From CAZUMJ01 sp964621605 (GTDB lineage: Bacteria; Actinomycetota; Acidimicrobiia; Acidimicrobiales; Iamiaceae): DNA of 35,343 bases. Location: the NCBI GenBank assembly GCA_964621605.1, contig CAZUMJ010000030.1, forward strand, positions 1-35,343, read 5' to 3'. A program made the translations under genes and the position numbers. Shown here one piece after another: positions 1 through 6,727 of this stretch. How positions within the stretch are numbered: position 1 is the stretch's first letter; each line of letters begins with the position of its first letter. The notes below the pieces were generated by a model. That model searched no databases. It worked only from the letters and a program-made list of their open reading frames with translations, and had not been told where the DNA came from.

Positions 1-375
1 TGAGGCCGCGGGTAGAGGACCCAAAGGGTTCTGGTGTGGTGCTCTTCGTCTTCAGGAAGAGGGCGGTGCACCTGGCGCTCGTCTCGCTGGGATGGCTCTC
101 TGCGTCCGACCTATCGCACCAGCGATGGCGTCGGGCGGGGCGCGGCAGGAGTCCGCGATCGGCGTCGTGACCGTGGCTGCGGCACACGCTGCCGCGGGGA
201 AGGTCGGCCACGGGCGAGCCCCGCGGACGAATGGGCACCGGCCGCCCGAGTGACGAGTCGCGCGGGAAATCTCGTCGAGCGGTCACACTTGGGGGCGCCC
301 ATGCGTCATGACCGGTGAACGCTGCCGTCCGAACCGGTGACGAGCAGCGCCGACCAGCGAGGACGAGGAGTTCCC
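1..375. other. Leading intergenic stretch
   Basis: I see no convincing gene here. Short open frames exist on both strands, as expected at this G+C, but none has a recognisable product or a good ribosome binding site. A reading frame open from the window edge to about base 170 could be the tail of an upstream gene, but I cannot support it. The only signal I recognise is the sigma-factor-type promoter candidate at 281-307. Confidence 0.4.
281..307 (+). promoter_or_regulatory. Candidate ECF41-type promoter
   Basis: GGTCACA at 281-287 and CGTC at 304-307 are separated by exactly 16 nt. As I recall it, the published consensus for promoters of ECF41 sigma factors (fused to a SnoaL-like domain) is TGTCACA-N16-CGTC, so this site differs at one base. 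ECF41-type factors usually act on a promoter in front of their own neighbourhood, and a SnoaL-domain ECF factor is encoded at 844-1770. Transcription would begin a few bases past 307, leaving a leader of about 60 nt before the ATG at 376. The match is by eye only. Confidence 0.5.
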
Positions 376-840
376 ATGACCTACGAAGTGGATTTCGTGA
401 CCGTGTCGACCCAGGGCTTGGAGTCGTCGCCCGTGGCGGCCGCGCTCGCCGGCCTGCGGGCGAACGAGGCCCGCTACTTCCACAACAAGTACGACCACAC
501 CTTCACCGTCGAGGCCGCCGCTGACGCCCCAGACGTCGTGGCCCGCGTCGCCGCCGTGCTCAGCGAAGAGCGTGACCTGCACATCGCCGCCACGCCGCTG
601 GAGGCGTGCGAGTTCGAGGTTGACGGCACCCGCTGGTCGTTCGTCTTCTACGAGAGCGGCCTGGCGATCAACGTGATGTATGCGCTCGACCCGGCCGGGA
701 AGCGGGCGGTGGGCTTCAAGCTGTCCGAAGGCATGGACGTGCCCGACGAGCTGGCCGAGCGCTTCAAGTTCGCTCGGCAGCGCTCGAAGCTGGCGGGAAC
801 GATCCGTGGGACGTTCTTCGTGATCAAGGGAGAGCACTGA
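376..840 (+). CDS. Hypothetical protein, 154 aa, upstream of ECF sigma factor
   Basis: I do not recognise this family. The protein is soluble-looking with no signal peptide or membrane segment and no evident metal or catalytic motif. It has an alternating alpha/beta pattern and a basic C-terminal third (about residues 120-150, rich in Lys and Arg). The ATG at 376 is chosen because AGGAG lies 7 nt upstream (about 366-370); a longer frame opening at 337 lacks such a site. It ends 3 bp before the sigma factor gene, so the two are almost certainly cotranscribed. With the candidate ECF promoter upstream, it is the likeliest target of that sigma factor and takes the place of the oxidoreductase or carboxymuconolactone-decarboxylase genes usually paired with such factors. 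Its function is unknown. Confidence 0.8.
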   Translation: MTYEVDFVTVSTQGLESSPVAAALAGLRANEARYFHNKYDHTFTVEAAADAPDVVARVAAVLSEERDLHIAATPLEACEFEVDGTRWSFVFYESGLAINVMYALDPAGKRAVGFKLSEGMDVPDELAERFKFARQRSKLAGTIRGTFFVIKGEH

Positions 841-843
841 CCC

Positions 844-1770
844 GTGGTGTCCGCGCACGAGGGGCACCGACCCGTCGCTGACGGTCCCGGCGACCGTGCG
901 GCGGCGTTCGAAGCCGAGCGGCCACGTCTGGTTGCGCTCGCCGCTCGGGTGCTGTCCGACCGTTCCGAGGCCGAAGACGTGGTGCAGCAGACGTGGCTGC
1001 GCCTGGCGCGCCAAGACGTCTACCCCGACAACCTGGCGGCGTGGCTCACGACGGTGACCACCCGGTTGTGCCTCGACCGGCTGCGCAAGCACCGGCCGGT
1101 GCTCCTAGGTGAGATGACCAGCTCGGCCCCGCCAGCAGGGCAGCGTTCCGGCGACGAGGACGCGTGGCGAAGTCCACCTGCCGACATCGAGGACGACGTC
1201 GTGTTGGCCGAGACGGTCGGCGTGGCGCTCCAAGCGGTGCTGGATCGCCTCAGCCCGGCCGAGCGGGTGGCGTTCGTGCTGCACGACAGCTTCGGCTTCG
1301 AGTTCCCGACGATCGCTGCGATCCTCGACACGACCGACGGCGCCGCACGCAAGCTCGCGTCGCGTGCCCGAGCGAAGGTGCGTCAGCCGTCGCCCCAGGA
1401 CGCGCTCGCCGACTGGGAGGTGGTGGACGCATTCCTGTCCGCCGCGCGAGGCGGCGACCTCAGCCGCCTGGTGGATCTGCTCGCCCCCGACGTCCGTGTC
1501 CGCGCCGATCCCGCGGCGATCACGATGGGTACACCTGCCCACATCGACGGTCGCGACGAGGTCGCAGCCTTCTTCAACGGAGCGGCGAAGGCAGCCCGTG
1601 CGGTGAGCATCGACGGGCGGCCTGGTGCGTCGTGGTTCCAGGCCGGAGCGGCGAAGGTGCTGTTCGACTTCGTGGTCGCCGACGGCGTGGTCACCTCCAT
1701 CACCTTCCGCGCCGAGGAAGCCCTGCTGGCGCGCGTCGTGCGGCGAGACGGCCCCCCGGCACCTCCCTGA
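844..1770 (+). CDS. ECF sigma factor with C-terminal SnoaL-like domain (SigJ/ECF41-like)
   Basis: This 308-aa protein is a group IV sigma-70 factor that would direct RNA polymerase to a small regulon. Sigma region 2 spans about residues 19-84 (EAEDVVQQTWLRLA, then AAWLTTVTTRLCLDRLR). Region 4 spans about 130-180, with LSPAERVAFVLHDSFGFEF and a helix-turn-helix ending ARKLASRARAKVR. Residues 190-300 form a SnoaL-like (NTF2 fold) domain, which in this family acts as a built-in regulator in place of an anti-sigma factor. The WLPEP motif usual in the ECF41 linker is absent, and the C-terminal tail lacks NPDKL-like residues, so this is a divergent member or a sister group. The start is GTG at 844, with GTG at 847 as an alternative. 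The gene sits 3 bp behind 376-840. Confidence 0.88.
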   Translation: MVSAHEGHRPVADGPGDRAAAFEAERPRLVALAARVLSDRSEAEDVVQQTWLRLARQDVYPDNLAAWLTTVTTRLCLDRLRKHRPVLLGEMTSSAPPAGQRSGDEDAWRSPPADIEDDVVLAETVGVALQAVLDRLSPAERVAFVLHDSFGFEFPTIAAILDTTDGAARKLASRARAKVRQPSPQDALADWEVVDAFLSAARGGDLSRLVDLLAPDVRVRADPAAITMGTPAHIDGRDEVAAFFNGAAKAARAVSIDGRPGASWFQAGAAKVLFDFVVADGVVTSITFRAEEALLARVVRRDGPPAPP

Positions 1771-1843
1771 GGAGGCCACCCGACGTGCGCCCGCCCGCTC
1801 GGCTTGTGGCGCGGTTGCTGTGGCCGGCCGTCGGTGGACGCCG

Positions 1844-2635
1844 CTACAGGTCCGGCTGGCCGGTGAGGTAGTTGGGGGTGACCATGCCACCGTCGACAGC
1901 CAGGATCTGCCCGGTCACGTAGCTACTGGCGGGGGAGGCCAGGTACAGCACAGCCGCGGCGATGTCGTCGGGGGTGCCGATCCTCCGTAGCGGAGTGTGC
2001 GTGGCGATGCCGTCGATGATCTCCGAGTCGGGGCCGAGCATCGCGAGGGCCTCAGTCATGACAGCCCCCGGGGCGACGGCGTTCACACGGATCTTCGGGT
2101 TGAGCTCGAGCGACAGGATCTGCACGGCGTGATCGAGCGCGGCTTTCGCAGCCCCGTAGGCGACGTAGCCGCGACCGGTGACGTGGCCGACCGCGCTCGA
2201 GATGGCCACGACGCTCGCGCCCGGCGACTGCGCGAGGTGGGGGACGGCCTGCCTGATGAGGCGGAGGCCGTCCACGACGTTGCGTTCGAACGCGAGCGAC
2301 AGGGTGCGATCGCTCGTGTCGAGGAACGGCTTCGGGAACGATCCGCCCGTCACGCTGATGAGTACGTCGAGCCCTCCGAACGTGTCGATGGTGGCATCGA
2401 GCGCGGCGGCGATGGCATCGGCATCGGTCACGTCGGTTGGGATCGCCAGGCTTCGGCGCCCGAGGGAGCGGATCTGGTCGGCGACGGCGTTGAGCTGGTC
2501 GGCGGTGCGTGACAGGACCACGACGTCGGCGCCCGCTTCGGCCAGCGCCAGCGCACTCGCGGCACCGATACCTCGCCCGGCGCCGGACACCAGTGCGACG
2601 CGTCCGTCGAGTCGGAACAGTGCAGCGGTGCTCAT
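1844..2635 (-). CDS. Short-chain dehydrogenase/reductase (SDR), 263 aa
   Basis: This is a classical SDR oxidoreductase with an NAD(P)-binding Rossmann fold. The glycine motif GAGRGIG is at residues 18-24, the usual acidic position follows in PTDVT (66-70), and the catalytic residues are Ser146 or Ser147, Tyr160 and Lys164 (the YxxxK pair). The C-terminal VTGQILAVDGG motif is typical. The structural NNAG motif is replaced by ISVTGG (93-98), as in some divergent SDRs. The length is normal. The ATG at 2635 opens directly at the conserved fold. The substrate cannot be told from sequence. The gene converges with the sigma factor operon, and its promoter must lie in or next to the 11-bp repeat array, since no other space separates them. 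Confidence 0.9.
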   Translation of the reverse strand: MSTAALFRLDGRVALVSGAGRGIGAASALALAEAGADVVVLSRTADQLNAVADQIRSLGRRSLAIPTDVTDADAIAAALDATIDTFGGLDVLISVTGGSFPKPFLDTSDRTLSLAFERNVVDGLRLIRQAVPHLAQSPGASVVAISSAVGHVTGRGYVAYGAAKAALDHAVQILSLELNPKIRVNAVAPGAVMTEALAMLGPDSEIIDGIATHTPLRRIGTPDDIAAAVLYLASPASSYVTGQILAVDGGMVTPNYLTGQPDL

Positions 2636-2665
2636 CGGCGTGGACCCTAGGGCGTGCGGGTCGGC

Positions 2666-2970
2666 GCTGTCGTGGCGCTGGGCGCAGCGTTGTCGCAGCG
2701 TTGTCGCAGCGCTGGCATGGNNNNNNNNNNNNNNNNNNNNNNNNNNNNNNNNNNNNNNNNNNNNNNNNNNNNNNNNNNNNNNNNNNNNNNNNNNNNNNNN
2801 NNNNNNNNNNNNNNNNNNNNGCTGTCGTGGCGCTGGGCGCAGCGTTGTCGCAGCGTTGTCGCAGCGCTGGCATGGCGTGGCCGCAGCGTTGTCGTGGCGT
2901 GGCCGCAGCGTTGTCGTGGCGTGGCCGCAGCGCTGTCGCAGCGTTGTCGTGGCGTGGCCGCAGCGTCTTG
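2666..2970. repeat. 11-bp tandem repeat array (two alternating unit types)
   Basis: Right of the gap, bases 2839-2970 divide into twelve consecutive 11-bp units in unbroken register. Type A is gcagcgttgtc (2839, 2850, 2883, 2905, 2938; one-base variant at 2927). Type B is gtggcgtggcc (2894, 2916, 2949; variant at 2872). A degenerate unit is at 2861 and a partial one at 2960. The A-B pair recurs at 2883, 2905 and 2938. The left flank (2666-2720) carries the same units. The period is about one helical turn, so identical faces of the helix repeat. Its position directly upstream of the SDR gene makes a role in promoter architecture possible, but nothing shows it. Confidence 0.85.
2721..2820. other. 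Scaffold gap (100 Ns) with identical flanks
   Basis: There are exactly 100 unknown bases. The 55 bases to the left (2666-2720) are identical to the 55 bases to the right (2821-2875). Such a shared end is what a k-mer assembler (k of 55 is a common final value) leaves when it breaks at a repeat, and 100 Ns is a common placeholder for unknown length. The true gap may be negative (simple overlap) or may contain further repeat units. Confidence 0.95.
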
Positions 2971-3021
2971 GAGGGCCCCGATGGCGCCGTTCGCGCGTTG
3001 TCGTTCGTGTCTGCGGTGCGT

Positions 3022-3086
3022 GGAACAACAGGAAAACAACGCACACATTGACAGATAGCAAGTCACGACCAGGAACAACAGGAAAA
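3022..3086. repeat. 15-bp direct repeat pair
   Basis: GGAACAACAGGAAAA occurs at 3022-3036 and again at 3072-3086, so the starts are 50 bp apart. The surrounding segment is clearly richer in A than the rest of the window. The repeats lie between the 11-bp array and the LexA-like box, upstream of the DUF222/HNH gene. They could be a protein-binding pair or the trace of a small duplication. Confidence 0.7.
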
Positions 3087-3115
3087 ATATGGAAAGCCCT
3101 TGCCAAGGGCGGGAA

Positions 3116-3131
3116 TCGAACATATGATCGA
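3116..3131 (+). promoter_or_regulatory. Candidate LexA (SOS) box
   Basis: TCGAACATATGATCGA differs at one base from the actinobacterial/mycobacterial SOS box TCGAAC-N4-GTTCGA and is nearly palindromic. It ends 3 bp before the ATG of the DUF222/HNH gene at 3135. From memory, several 13E12-family (DUF222/HNH) genes of Mycobacterium tuberculosis carry SOS boxes and respond to DNA damage, so the context agrees. LexA bound here would block transcription initiation or early elongation. Confidence 0.55.
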
Positions 3132-3134
3132 TCC

Positions 3135-4484
3135 ATGGTCGAACGTGCTGCCGGCGACGATGGGGCGCCCCCAGACGACTCCGTCTCCGGCGGCGGGCTG
3201 TCGGGGCTGCAGCCGGGGGAGCTGTCGGAGGTGCTGGAGGTGGGGTCCGAGTTCTTGCGGCGCCTTGCGGCCGTCACCCCCAGCGAGGTCGACGACCGGT
3301 CGCTGTCCGACGTGTTGGTTGCGCTCGATGGCCTGACGAATCGCCTCGACGCGATGCGGGGCAGGTTGGCGGGGGCATGGGACGCGCGGCAGGTCTGGGT
3401 GGCAGAAGGGGCACGGTCTGGTGCGTCGTGGTTGGCGTCGCACACCGAGCAGAGCCGCGGTGCAGCTTCGGGGCAGATCCGTTTGGCCCGGGCGTTGCGG
3501 GCGATGCCGGTCGTAGAGGCGGCCTGCCTGTCGGGGGAGCTGGGCACAGCGAAGGCGCGCCTGTTGGCTGACGCCGCGTCTGTCGCACCCCAGGTGTTCG
3601 CCGAGCACGAGGGTGCCCTTGTCGAGCACGCCCTGGGGTTGCGGGTCGATCAGACGGCGAAGGTGCTCGAGTTCTGGAAGGCGCACGCAGACCCTGACGG
3701 TGCCGAGGCGCGCGAAGCTGCCCAGCACGAGGCCCGGTCTGTGCACCTCTCACAGACGTCTCGTGGCATGTGGGTGCTTGCCGGGAAGCTCACCGGTGAA
3801 GCAGGCGAGGTCCTTCGCAACGAGCTCGACCGGCGTGCGCGTGCGGCGTTTCGCAGCGAGAAGGCACTCGCCGACGCGAACGGCACCGTGGTCGAGACCA
3901 CCGCCGCGCAACGCCGTGCCGATGCGCTTGTCGAGCTGGCGATGCAAGCCATGGCCGCCAACGATTCCGGCACCGCCCTGAAGGCGCCGTCGGTCACCGC
4001 CACGGTCCGCGTCGATGACCTCGCCGACCTACCCGCCGACGGAACGACGGTGGTCGGAGAAACCGAGCACGGGCAAGCCGTCCCCGCGGTGACGGCACGG
4101 CGGTGGCTGTGCGACTGCAACATCGGCCGCGTCGTGCTCGGTCCCGACTCCGTCCCGGTCGACCTCGGAGTCTCCGCCCGCCTGCCGTCACCCGCACAGC
4201 GGCGGGCCCTTGCCGCCCGAGACAGGGGCTGCGTCTTCCCGGGGTGCGACCGTCACGCGGGTTGGGCGAGCGCCCACCACCTCGTCCACTGGATCGACGG
4301 CGGCGCCACAGACCTCGACAACCTCGCCTTGCTGTGCGTGTTCCACCACCACCGTGTCCACGAAGGCGGCTACGGGGTGAGGCGCCTCCCCTCGGGAGCG
4401 CTCGAGTTCACAAGACCCGACGGCACGATCCTGTCCGTCCCCAAGGGTCGGGCGCCCGACCCGCCCTTGCCTGCCGCTGCCTGA
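3135..4484 (+). CDS. DUF222 and HNH endonuclease domain protein (13E12 family)
   Basis: This 449-aa protein belongs to the family that is present in many copies in actinobacterial genomes. The long helical DUF222 region covers about residues 30-300. The C-terminal HNH module has a zinc-type pair Cys366/Cys371, the His381-His382 pair, Asn396 in the LDNLALLC segment, Cys401 and the His404-His406 cluster, so the nuclease signature is intact. The function of the family is poorly defined; several members are SOS-induced and the coding sequences are favoured phage integration targets in mycobacteria. The ATG at 3135 is preferred because it directly follows the LexA-like box; the frame stays open far upstream only because the repeats lack stops. 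No strong Shine-Dalgarno is visible. The gene converges with the flavoprotein gene at 4552. Confidence 0.88.
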   Translation: MVERAAGDDGAPPDDSVSGGGLSGLQPGELSEVLEVGSEFLRRLAAVTPSEVDDRSLSDVLVALDGLTNRLDAMRGRLAGAWDARQVWVAEGARSGASWLASHTEQSRGAASGQIRLARALRAMPVVEAACLSGELGTAKARLLADAASVAPQVFAEHEGALVEHALGLRVDQTAKVLEFWKAHADPDGAEAREAAQHEARSVHLSQTSRGMWVLAGKLTGEAGEVLRNELDRRARAAFRSEKALADANGTVVETTAAQRRADALVELAMQAMAANDSGTALKAPSVTATVRVDDLADLPADGTTVVGETEHGQAVPAVTARRWLCDCNIGRVVLGPDSVPVDLGVSARLPSPAQRRALAARDRGCVFPGCDRHAGWASAHHLVHWIDGGATDLDNLALLCVFHHHRVHEGGYGVRRLPSGALEFTRPDGTILSVPKGRAPDPPLPAAA

Positions 4485-4551
4485 CCGCTGCGAGGCCGCC
4501 GCCGAGCCGCCGCCCGGCCGTCGCTTTGGCGCGCCCGCGCGCGTACGTCCG

Positions 4552-5817
4552 CTACAGGCCGGCGGCGTCGGGCACGGCACGGGCCATCGTGGCGACCGTC
4601 TTGTAGACCGCCTCGGCCGGGCCGAGCTCCTCGGGGCGCAGCAGGTTCGCCATGATCGCCAGCACCCACTCCATCAGCGACCGCGACTGCATGCCCACCC
4701 GGGTCAGTTCCCGCATCAGCGCCGGGTTGCCCATCAGCGACATGAACAGCCGGGCCACCTTGAAGTACAGCCCGTACTCCTCGTCGAGCAGGTGCGGGTA
4801 GTGCTGCAGCGGCAGCGCACTCCCGCCCGCGATCGACTCGGCGATCAGCTCGGCGGCCAGCCGCCCGGTCTCGTAGGCGTAGTCGATGCCCTCGCCGTTG
4901 AACGGGTTGATCGCCCCGACCGCGTCGCCGACCGCCACCCAGTTCGGCCCTGCCTTCGGGCTCACCGACCCCGCCATCGGCAGGCGCCCACCCAGCACCG
5001 GCCCGAGCGCCGCGTCGGGGTCGAGGCCCCAGTGGGCGGGAGCCGTGGCAAGCCACTCGTTCATCAGGTGCGTGGTGTTGACGTTCTTGTAGTCGCGGAA
5101 GGTCGACAGCAGTCCGATGCCCACGTTGACCGTCCCGTCGCCGAGCGGGAACACCCACCCGTACCCCGGCAGCGAGTTGCCGGCCCGATCGCGCACGTCG
5201 AGCGCGCTCTCGATCCATGGGTCGTCGTGGTGCGGGCTTGCGTAGTACCCGCGGATCGCGAGCCCCATCGGCCACGACCGGTTGCGGGCGGTGCCAAGCG
5301 CACGCCCGATGCGAGAGTTCGCGCCGTCGGCCAGCACCAGATACCGGGCTGACAGTTCACGTGTTTCGCCCGTGGTCTTGTCGACCACGTTGACGCCGCG
5401 CACCAGGCCGTCTCGCAGCACCGGAGCCGTCGCCTCGGTGCCCGCCAGCAGCTCGGCGCCGGCGGCCTCGGCGTGCTCGGCCACCATGTGGTCCAGCACG
5501 GTGCGCCGCACCACATACCCGTACGAGGGGTACACGGGGTGTTCCGGCCAGGGCAGCTCGAGCGTCACGTCGTGCGCGACGGCCCGCAACCCGTGGTTGC
5601 GGTGGTGCCCTTCGAGGCGCTCGGCGAGCCCCATGTCGTCGAGCTGTTTCACCGCCCGGGGGGTCAGCCCGTCGCCGCAGCTCTTGTCGCGCGGGTAGGA
5701 GCGCCGTTCCAGCACCGTCACGTCGAGCCCGGCTCGTGCGAGCCAGTACCCCGTTGCCGCGCCGGCGGGTCCGCCACCCACGACCACGACGTCGCGACGG
5801 CGGTCCGAGGAGGTCAC
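4552..5817 (-). CDS. Geranylgeranyl reductase family flavoprotein (MenJ-like)
   Basis: This 421-aa FAD-dependent oxidoreductase reduces isoprenoid double bonds. The dinucleotide-binding motif GGGPAGAATG is at residues 14-23 with the ribose-binding Glu37 in VLERR. The family hallmark KSCGDGLTPRAV is at 45-55 (Cys47). The second FAD motif (GD at 297-298, then NPFNGEGIDYA at 304-314) is also present. Family members saturate geranylgeranyl chains in archaeal lipids, chlorophyll side chains or, as mycobacterial MenJ does, one isoprene unit of menaquinone. Beside cytochrome bc and nuo genes, a menaquinone role is the best inference. The start is GTG at 5817. It lies 29 bp downstream of the cytochrome c gene on the same strand, probably in one operon. 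Confidence 0.88.
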   Translation of the reverse strand: MTSSDRRRDVVVVGGGPAGAATGYWLARAGLDVTVLERRSYPRDKSCGDGLTPRAVKQLDDMGLAERLEGHHRNHGLRAVAHDVTLELPWPEHPVYPSYGYVVRRTVLDHMVAEHAEAAGAELLAGTEATAPVLRDGLVRGVNVVDKTTGETRELSARYLVLADGANSRIGRALGTARNRSWPMGLAIRGYYASPHHDDPWIESALDVRDRAGNSLPGYGWVFPLGDGTVNVGIGLLSTFRDYKNVNTTHLMNEWLATAPAHWGLDPDAALGPVLGGRLPMAGSVSPKAGPNWVAVGDAVGAINPFNGEGIDYAYETGRLAAELIAESIAGGSALPLQHYPHLLDEEYGLYFKVARLFMSLMGNPALMRELTRVGMQSRSLMEWVLAIMANLLRPEELGPAEAVYKTVATMARAVPDAAGL

Positions 5818-5846
5818 GGCGGGGCCCCAGCAGCTGCGCGAGCGCG

Positions 5847-6410
5847 CTACGGCTTGGGGATCGTCTTGCAGTCGACCGGCTGGGCCAGCGGCTGGCCGCC
5901 TGCCTCAGCGATCTGCTCGGTCAGGGCGACGAGCTTCTCGTCGGGGGCGCCGCCACCGAGCGTCTCGCGCTCGTAGCGCACCACGAGGGCGATCTGCTCG
6001 CAGGTGAGGGCCTTGCTGCCGTCGGGACCGAACCCGGGCATGGTCGCCCCGGAGCGTGCGGGCTTCGAGCCTTCGGCGCCGAACGTGTCGTTCGGCCAGG
6101 CGCTGCTGCCGATGTTCACCCAGGCGAGCTGCTCGGTGTAGTCGGGGAAGACCTTGTCGAGTGCCTTGCCGGTGAACGCGGGGCCGACGCCGCCGCCACC
6201 GCTGCCGCCGTGGCAGCTCGCGCAGTTGGCGGCGTAGATCTCGCCACCCATGGCGATGGGGTCGTTGGCGCCCGCCGGCGGCTTCTGCACCGCGTTGACG
6301 TAGATGATCGCCCACACGATCAGGGCCGGGAAGATGGGCACGGCCCACAACGGGATGCGCTTGCGGCGCTTGGCGGCCGCCAGGTACTCCGGTTCGGTGG
6401 GCTGAGTCAC
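5847..6410 (-). CDS. Membrane-anchored monohaem cytochrome c, 187 aa
   Basis: One N-terminal membrane segment (about residues 21-40) follows a positively charged start (AKRRKR), placing the rest outside the membrane. A single haem-binding CASCH motif is at residues 63-67, preceded by GEIYAANC as in class I cytochromes c. MPGFG near residue 124 supplies the probable distal Met ligand. A Gly-rich loop follows the haem motif. It is the likely electron carrier between the quinol:cytochrome c reductase transcribed divergently (from 6728) and a terminal oxidase not in this window. The start is GTG at 6410 with GGAGGA about 7 nt upstream (6418-6423). Confidence 0.88.
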   Translation of the reverse strand: MTQPTEPEYLAAAKRRKRIPLWAVPIFPALIVWAIIYVNAVQKPPAGANDPIAMGGEIYAANCASCHGGSGGGGVGPAFTGKALDKVFPDYTEQLAWVNIGSSAWPNDTFGAEGSKPARSGATMPGFGPDGSKALTCEQIALVVRYERETLGGGAPDEKLVALTEQIAEAGGQPLAQPVDCKTIPKP

Positions 6411-6727
6411 GACGGGGTCCTCCGTGAAGCGAGCGTGGCGCGGCGGGATGGGGGCGCTACAGGGTATGTCCCAGGGTCGCCGGGCGCGGTCACTCTAGGT
6501 CGTGGCCTACTTGCAAGGCCAAGCTCGCGCGACGTGTCCGAAGGTTGGTTCGCCGTGGACGTCAGACGCGACGCTGCCGGTGCATCCCGCCGACGGTGGG
6601 CGTGTGGCGCGGAATGTGCCCGCGGCGCGGGCACCGTGCTAGACCACTTCGGCGACGAGGGCGCCCTAGTTCCGTCGCGCACCAGTCGTTCGAATGTGAG
6701 CAGATTCACGAGGGAGGTGGAACCAGC
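6411..6727. promoter_or_regulatory. Divergent intergenic region between cytochrome c and bc-complex operons
   Basis: This 317-bp spacer has no supported gene and must hold promoters for both directions; no clear -35/-10 pair stands out. Two symmetrical elements are visible. One is at 6503-6521, where TGGCC and GGCCA flank a segment containing the palindrome CTTGCAAG (6510-6517). The other is a perfect inverted repeat with 8-bp arms GTGCCCGC/GCGGGCAC and a 3-nt centre at 6616-6634. The second is not followed by a T-run, so it is not a typical terminator. Either could be an operator. Confidence 0.4.
6616..6634. repeat. Perfect inverted repeat, 8-bp arms
   Basis: GTGCCCGC-GGC-GCGGGCAC. It is located 94 bp before the GTG of the first gene of the reductase cluster. 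It could be an operator or a leader hairpin. No U-tract follows, which argues against an intrinsic terminator. Confidence 0.5.

Larger units (their letters stand above)
2636..3134. other. Intergenic region with tandem repeats, scaffold gap and SOS box
   Basis: No gene is supported here. The stretch holds the 11-bp tandem repeat array (2666-2970), the 100-N gap, a relatively A-rich segment (3020-3090) with a 15-bp direct repeat, and a LexA-box-like sequence (3116-3131). Several frames remain open through the repeats because an 11-bp unit cycles through all three frames and contains no stop; this should not be read as coding. Confidence 0.8.

Noticed and set aside
2839..2970. CRISPR array
   Set aside because: Units are 11 bp, contiguous and without unique spacers, and no cas gene is present.
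2509..3060. Open frames running through the repeat array and the N gap
   Set aside because: The 11-bp unit has no stop in any frame and shifts frame every unit; the proteins would be repeat translations joined by unknown residues.
3100..3125. Sequence resembling the 3' end of a tRNA on the minus strand (TTCGATTCCCGCCC followed by CTTGGC), a possible att site
   Set aside because: The T-arm does not pair on its other side, no tRNA body follows and no integrase is nearby; the LexA-box reading explains the core better.
6616..6634. Rho-independent terminator
   Set aside because: The hairpin is perfect but no T-run follows on either strand, and it sits upstream of genes on both sides.
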